Assembly: GCF_900465315.1 (NCBI RefSeq)
Contig: NZ_UBIX01000013.1
Length of the DNA: 64,000 nucleotides
From: Asaia bogorensis_B
Lineage (GTDB): Bacteria; Pseudomonadota; Alphaproteobacteria; Acetobacterales; Acetobacteraceae
Direction: 5' to 3' (one strand)
Shown: piece after piece, positions 62,225 to 64,000 of the stretch
Position numbering within the stretch: position 1 is the first letter of the stretch
How the letters are laid out: each line of letters starts with the position of its first letter
Made by a program: the position numbers and the translations under genes
Notes under the pieces: model-generated
The model's input: the letters and a program-made list of their open reading frames with translations, nothing else
Database searches by the model: none
Told to the model about the DNA's origin: nothing

Positions 62225-64000
62225 CGTGCGGATCGCTCTCTGTTACGGCGCGGGGCTCATGAGGGAGGAATTCTCCAATTTGCCGCACCGCCTGCGCAAG
62301 GCTCACACGCTCGACAGCAACGCCTTCAGGAAAAGCGGAGAGAAGGCGTGAGGGCATGCGTCGATCGAGAATGACGAATACCCCGCGGTCATCGCCCTTG
62401 CGTATCAGCCGACCAAAAGCCTGACGCAGTTTCATGCGCGTGAGGCGGTCGTCGTAATCGCGCGGGTCGTCGGGGGAGAGCGCCTTGCGCCGCTCGCGAT
62501 GCAGGATATCGGGGCGCGGCCACGGTGTACGCTCGAAAACGACCAGACGCAGCGCCTGACCCGGCACATCCACGCCGTCGCGCATCGCATCTGTGCCAAG
62601 CAGGCAGGAATGGAGTTCGGTGCGAAAGATATCGACCAGGGTGGCATTATCCATCGTATCGACATGCTGCGCGTAAAGCGGCAGGCCTGCTTCCTCCAGC
62701 GGTGCCGCAATCCGCTGATGCACGGCGCGCAGACGGGAGATGGCGGTAAACAGCCCCAGCGCACCGCCTTCCGACGCCATGAAAAGCAGCCTGTAGGCGC
62801 TTGCCAGCGCATCGAGATCGTTCGGTGGAACATCCGTGACGATCAGTGCGCGTGTCTGGCTGGCGTAGTCGAATGGGCTGAGCAACGAGGCCCGCATGGG
62901 CGGCTTGATGAAATGCGGCGTACCCAGTCGCGTCTCGGCTGCCTGCCATCCCTGTTCGACCAGACGGGGGTCAGGGCCGCTCTCACCCTGCGGGGGCGTC
63001 TGGTCACGCAATGTGGCCGAGGTGATCAGGATACCATGCGCCGGCCCCTGCATGACCGAGGCAAAGGGAATGGTCGGGTCGCGCCAGTGACGGTGCAGAC
63101 CGATATCGCGCTCGCCCGGGCGGCCGGGAACATATTCGAGCCTGATAAGATCGATGAATGCGCTTCCCGATTCAGGGGTATCGCCCAGCACGGTGTCGAG
63201 CATGGCGATCCAGCCCTCCACGCGGGAAATGGCCCGACGGCGGATGGAGCGTATCATGGCCTCGATACGCAGCCTCTGCGCCGCTTCCAGCGCGTCATCC
63301 GGTTCGCTCAGCAGGGCCTTGAGACGCTCGACGAGGGTTTCGAGCGGCGTGAGCAGGCGTCGTAGCGCCGTATCGAAAGGGTCTGCCGCCCCCCGGAGCG
63401 TCTCGCCAGCCGGGTGGAGCTCACATTCGGACGTGTCCTGTCCCGCCGCGCCAATGCGGCGTGCTTCGAGCTGCGCTCTGAGCGCCCGGAAAAACTGTTC
63501 GGCGCTGTTGGTAATCAGTTCCGGCACTTCTGGCTCCGTCGCGTCATCCTCGCCATTGAGGCGACCGAGCCAACCCGGTGCGGGCAGGGCATGGGCTGCG
63601 GAGAGAATGGCATCCAGCGGCGATTCCAGCGCCGGGGAGGCGGCGACGAGGTCCTCCAGTCGCCGGCGTAATCCGCGCGCCCGCGAGCGGCTGCCCTCGG
63701 CGCCGAGCAGCCAGCGTCGCAGCTCCGCCGCCTCCAGTCCCGAAAGGGCGAGCGAGAACGCGCTATCCGCCGCCTCGGGCAGGTGATGCCCCTCATCGAA
63801 GAAATAGCGCGTTGGAAGCTGGTCCTCATCAGGCACATCGTCACGTGCAAGGCTGGCCCAGCTTGCCTGCGAAAGCACAAGAGCATGATTGGCGATCACG
63901 AGATTGGCGCCGCGTGCCCGACGAATGGAATGTTCGACAAAGCAGGTCTGATAATGCGGGCAGGCGCCGTGGATACACTCGCCCCGTCTGTCAGCCATGC
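62217..64000 (-). CDS. DinG-like ATP-dependent helicase (3' part only)
   Basis: About 594 residues of an XPD/DinG-type superfamily 2 helicase are in the window; the N-terminal part with Walker A is beyond the right edge. The FeS-cluster cysteine region is at the start (GECIHGACPHYQTCFVEHS), then ANHALVLSQ, the DEAH-type box FFDEGHHLPE, and motifs III-VI further down: GILITSATLRDQ, ALIVTDVPPNDLDAL, LLGTDAMRDGVDVPG and KLRQAFGRLIRKGDDRGVFVILDRR. It is a full C-terminal half and appears active. It overlaps the glycosyltransferase start by 8 bp. Confidence 0.9.
   Translation of the reverse strand, partial: MADRRGECIHGACPHYQTCFVEHSIRRARGANLVIANHALVLSQASWASLARDDVPDEDQLPTRYFFDEGHHLPEAADSAFSLALSGLEAAELRRWLLGAEGSRSRARGLRRRLEDLVAASPALESPLDAILSAAHALPAPGWLGRLNGEDDATEPEVPELITNSAEQFFRALRAQLEARRIGAAGQDTSECELHPAGETLRGAADPFDTALRRLLTPLETLVERLKALLSEPDDALEAAQRLRIEAMIRSIRRRAISRVEGWIAMLDTVLGDTPESGSAFIDLIRLEYVPGRPGERDIGLHRHWRDPTIPFASVMQGPAHGILITSATLRDQTPPQGESGPDPRLVEQGWQAAETRLGTPHFIKPPMRASLLSPFDYASQTRALIVTDVPPNDLDALASAYRLLFMASEGGALGLFTAISRLRAVHQRIAAPLEEAGLPLYAQHVDTMDNATLVDIFRTELHSCLLGTDAMRDGVDVPGQALRLVVFERTPWPRPDILHRERRKALSPDDPRDYDDRLTRMKLRQAFGRLIRKGDDRGVFVILDRRMPSRLLSAFPEGVAVERVSLAQAVRQIGEFLPHEPRAVTESDPHDV

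Overview
The window is a gene-dense, GC-rich chromosomal segment of an alphaproteobacterium. The best fit is an acetic acid bacterium (Acetobacteraceae). The evidence for this is the style of the housekeeping proteins, the linked secB / Tim44-domain / mltA / smr genes, a CIRCE-controlled groES-groEL pair, a PmtA-type phospholipid methyltransferase, and several sugar and polyol related genes. The genus cannot be fixed from this sequence alone. No phage, insertion sequence or CRISPR array was recognised, so this is mostly core chromosome with a few accessory inserts.

Layout. 1-1614: glycerol catabolism (glpD truncated by the window edge, glpR). 1733-6498: uvrB, an aldose-epimerase-like gene, greB, then gshB. 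7120-10183: pmtA, then a cluster that looks like the remains of a cytochrome c oxidase operon: a 12-segment COX1-like protein that has lost its O2-reduction-site ligands but keeps both low-spin haem ligands, heme O synthase (ctaB), and a 36-residue CoxF-like microprotein. About 740 bp without an identifiable gene follows. 10923-17202 (minus): a Tim44-domain protein, pmbA, an M16 peptidase, thrC and a secreted major-royal-jelly-type protein. 17350-26929: a DUF3147 protein, a TPR protein, glnD, mutS, murJ. 27412-31540: transporters (LysE, NupC, an unusual MIP channel), glutathione peroxidase and a superinfection-immunity-like membrane protein. 31605-36012 (minus): the overlapping chain hemC-hemD-rlmJ-gpsA plus a TylF-like methyltransferase, with tsaD divergent. 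37720: tRNA-Ser(UGA).

38061-44045: secB divergent from a Tim44-domain gene, mltA and smr, with an orphan DNA methyltransferase and a tri-haem cytochrome c peroxidase sitting between mltA and smr. 44111-48765: a Bug-like periplasmic protein, hemF, mtnP and small stress or hypothetical genes. 48850-51042: promoter, CIRCE, groES, groEL, terminator. 51326-57372: an SPFH protein, ada, and two LysR/SDR divergent pairs. 57725-60947: a TonB-dependent receptor broken by an assembly gap (a single N flanked by a 249-bp exact duplication). 61079-64000: an OCH1-type glycosyltransferase and the C-terminal part of a DinG-like helicase.

How the genes work together: haem supply (hemC, hemD, hemF, ctaB) and haem users (the COX1 relic, the tri-haem peroxidase) recur through the window. 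Redox and stress defence is represented by gshB, gpx, the peroxidase, ada, uvrB, mutS and groESL. The segment I would look at first is 7945-10183, where a respiratory oxidase subunit appears to have been stripped to a protein that could carry only a low-spin haem, while its assembly genes are retained beside it.
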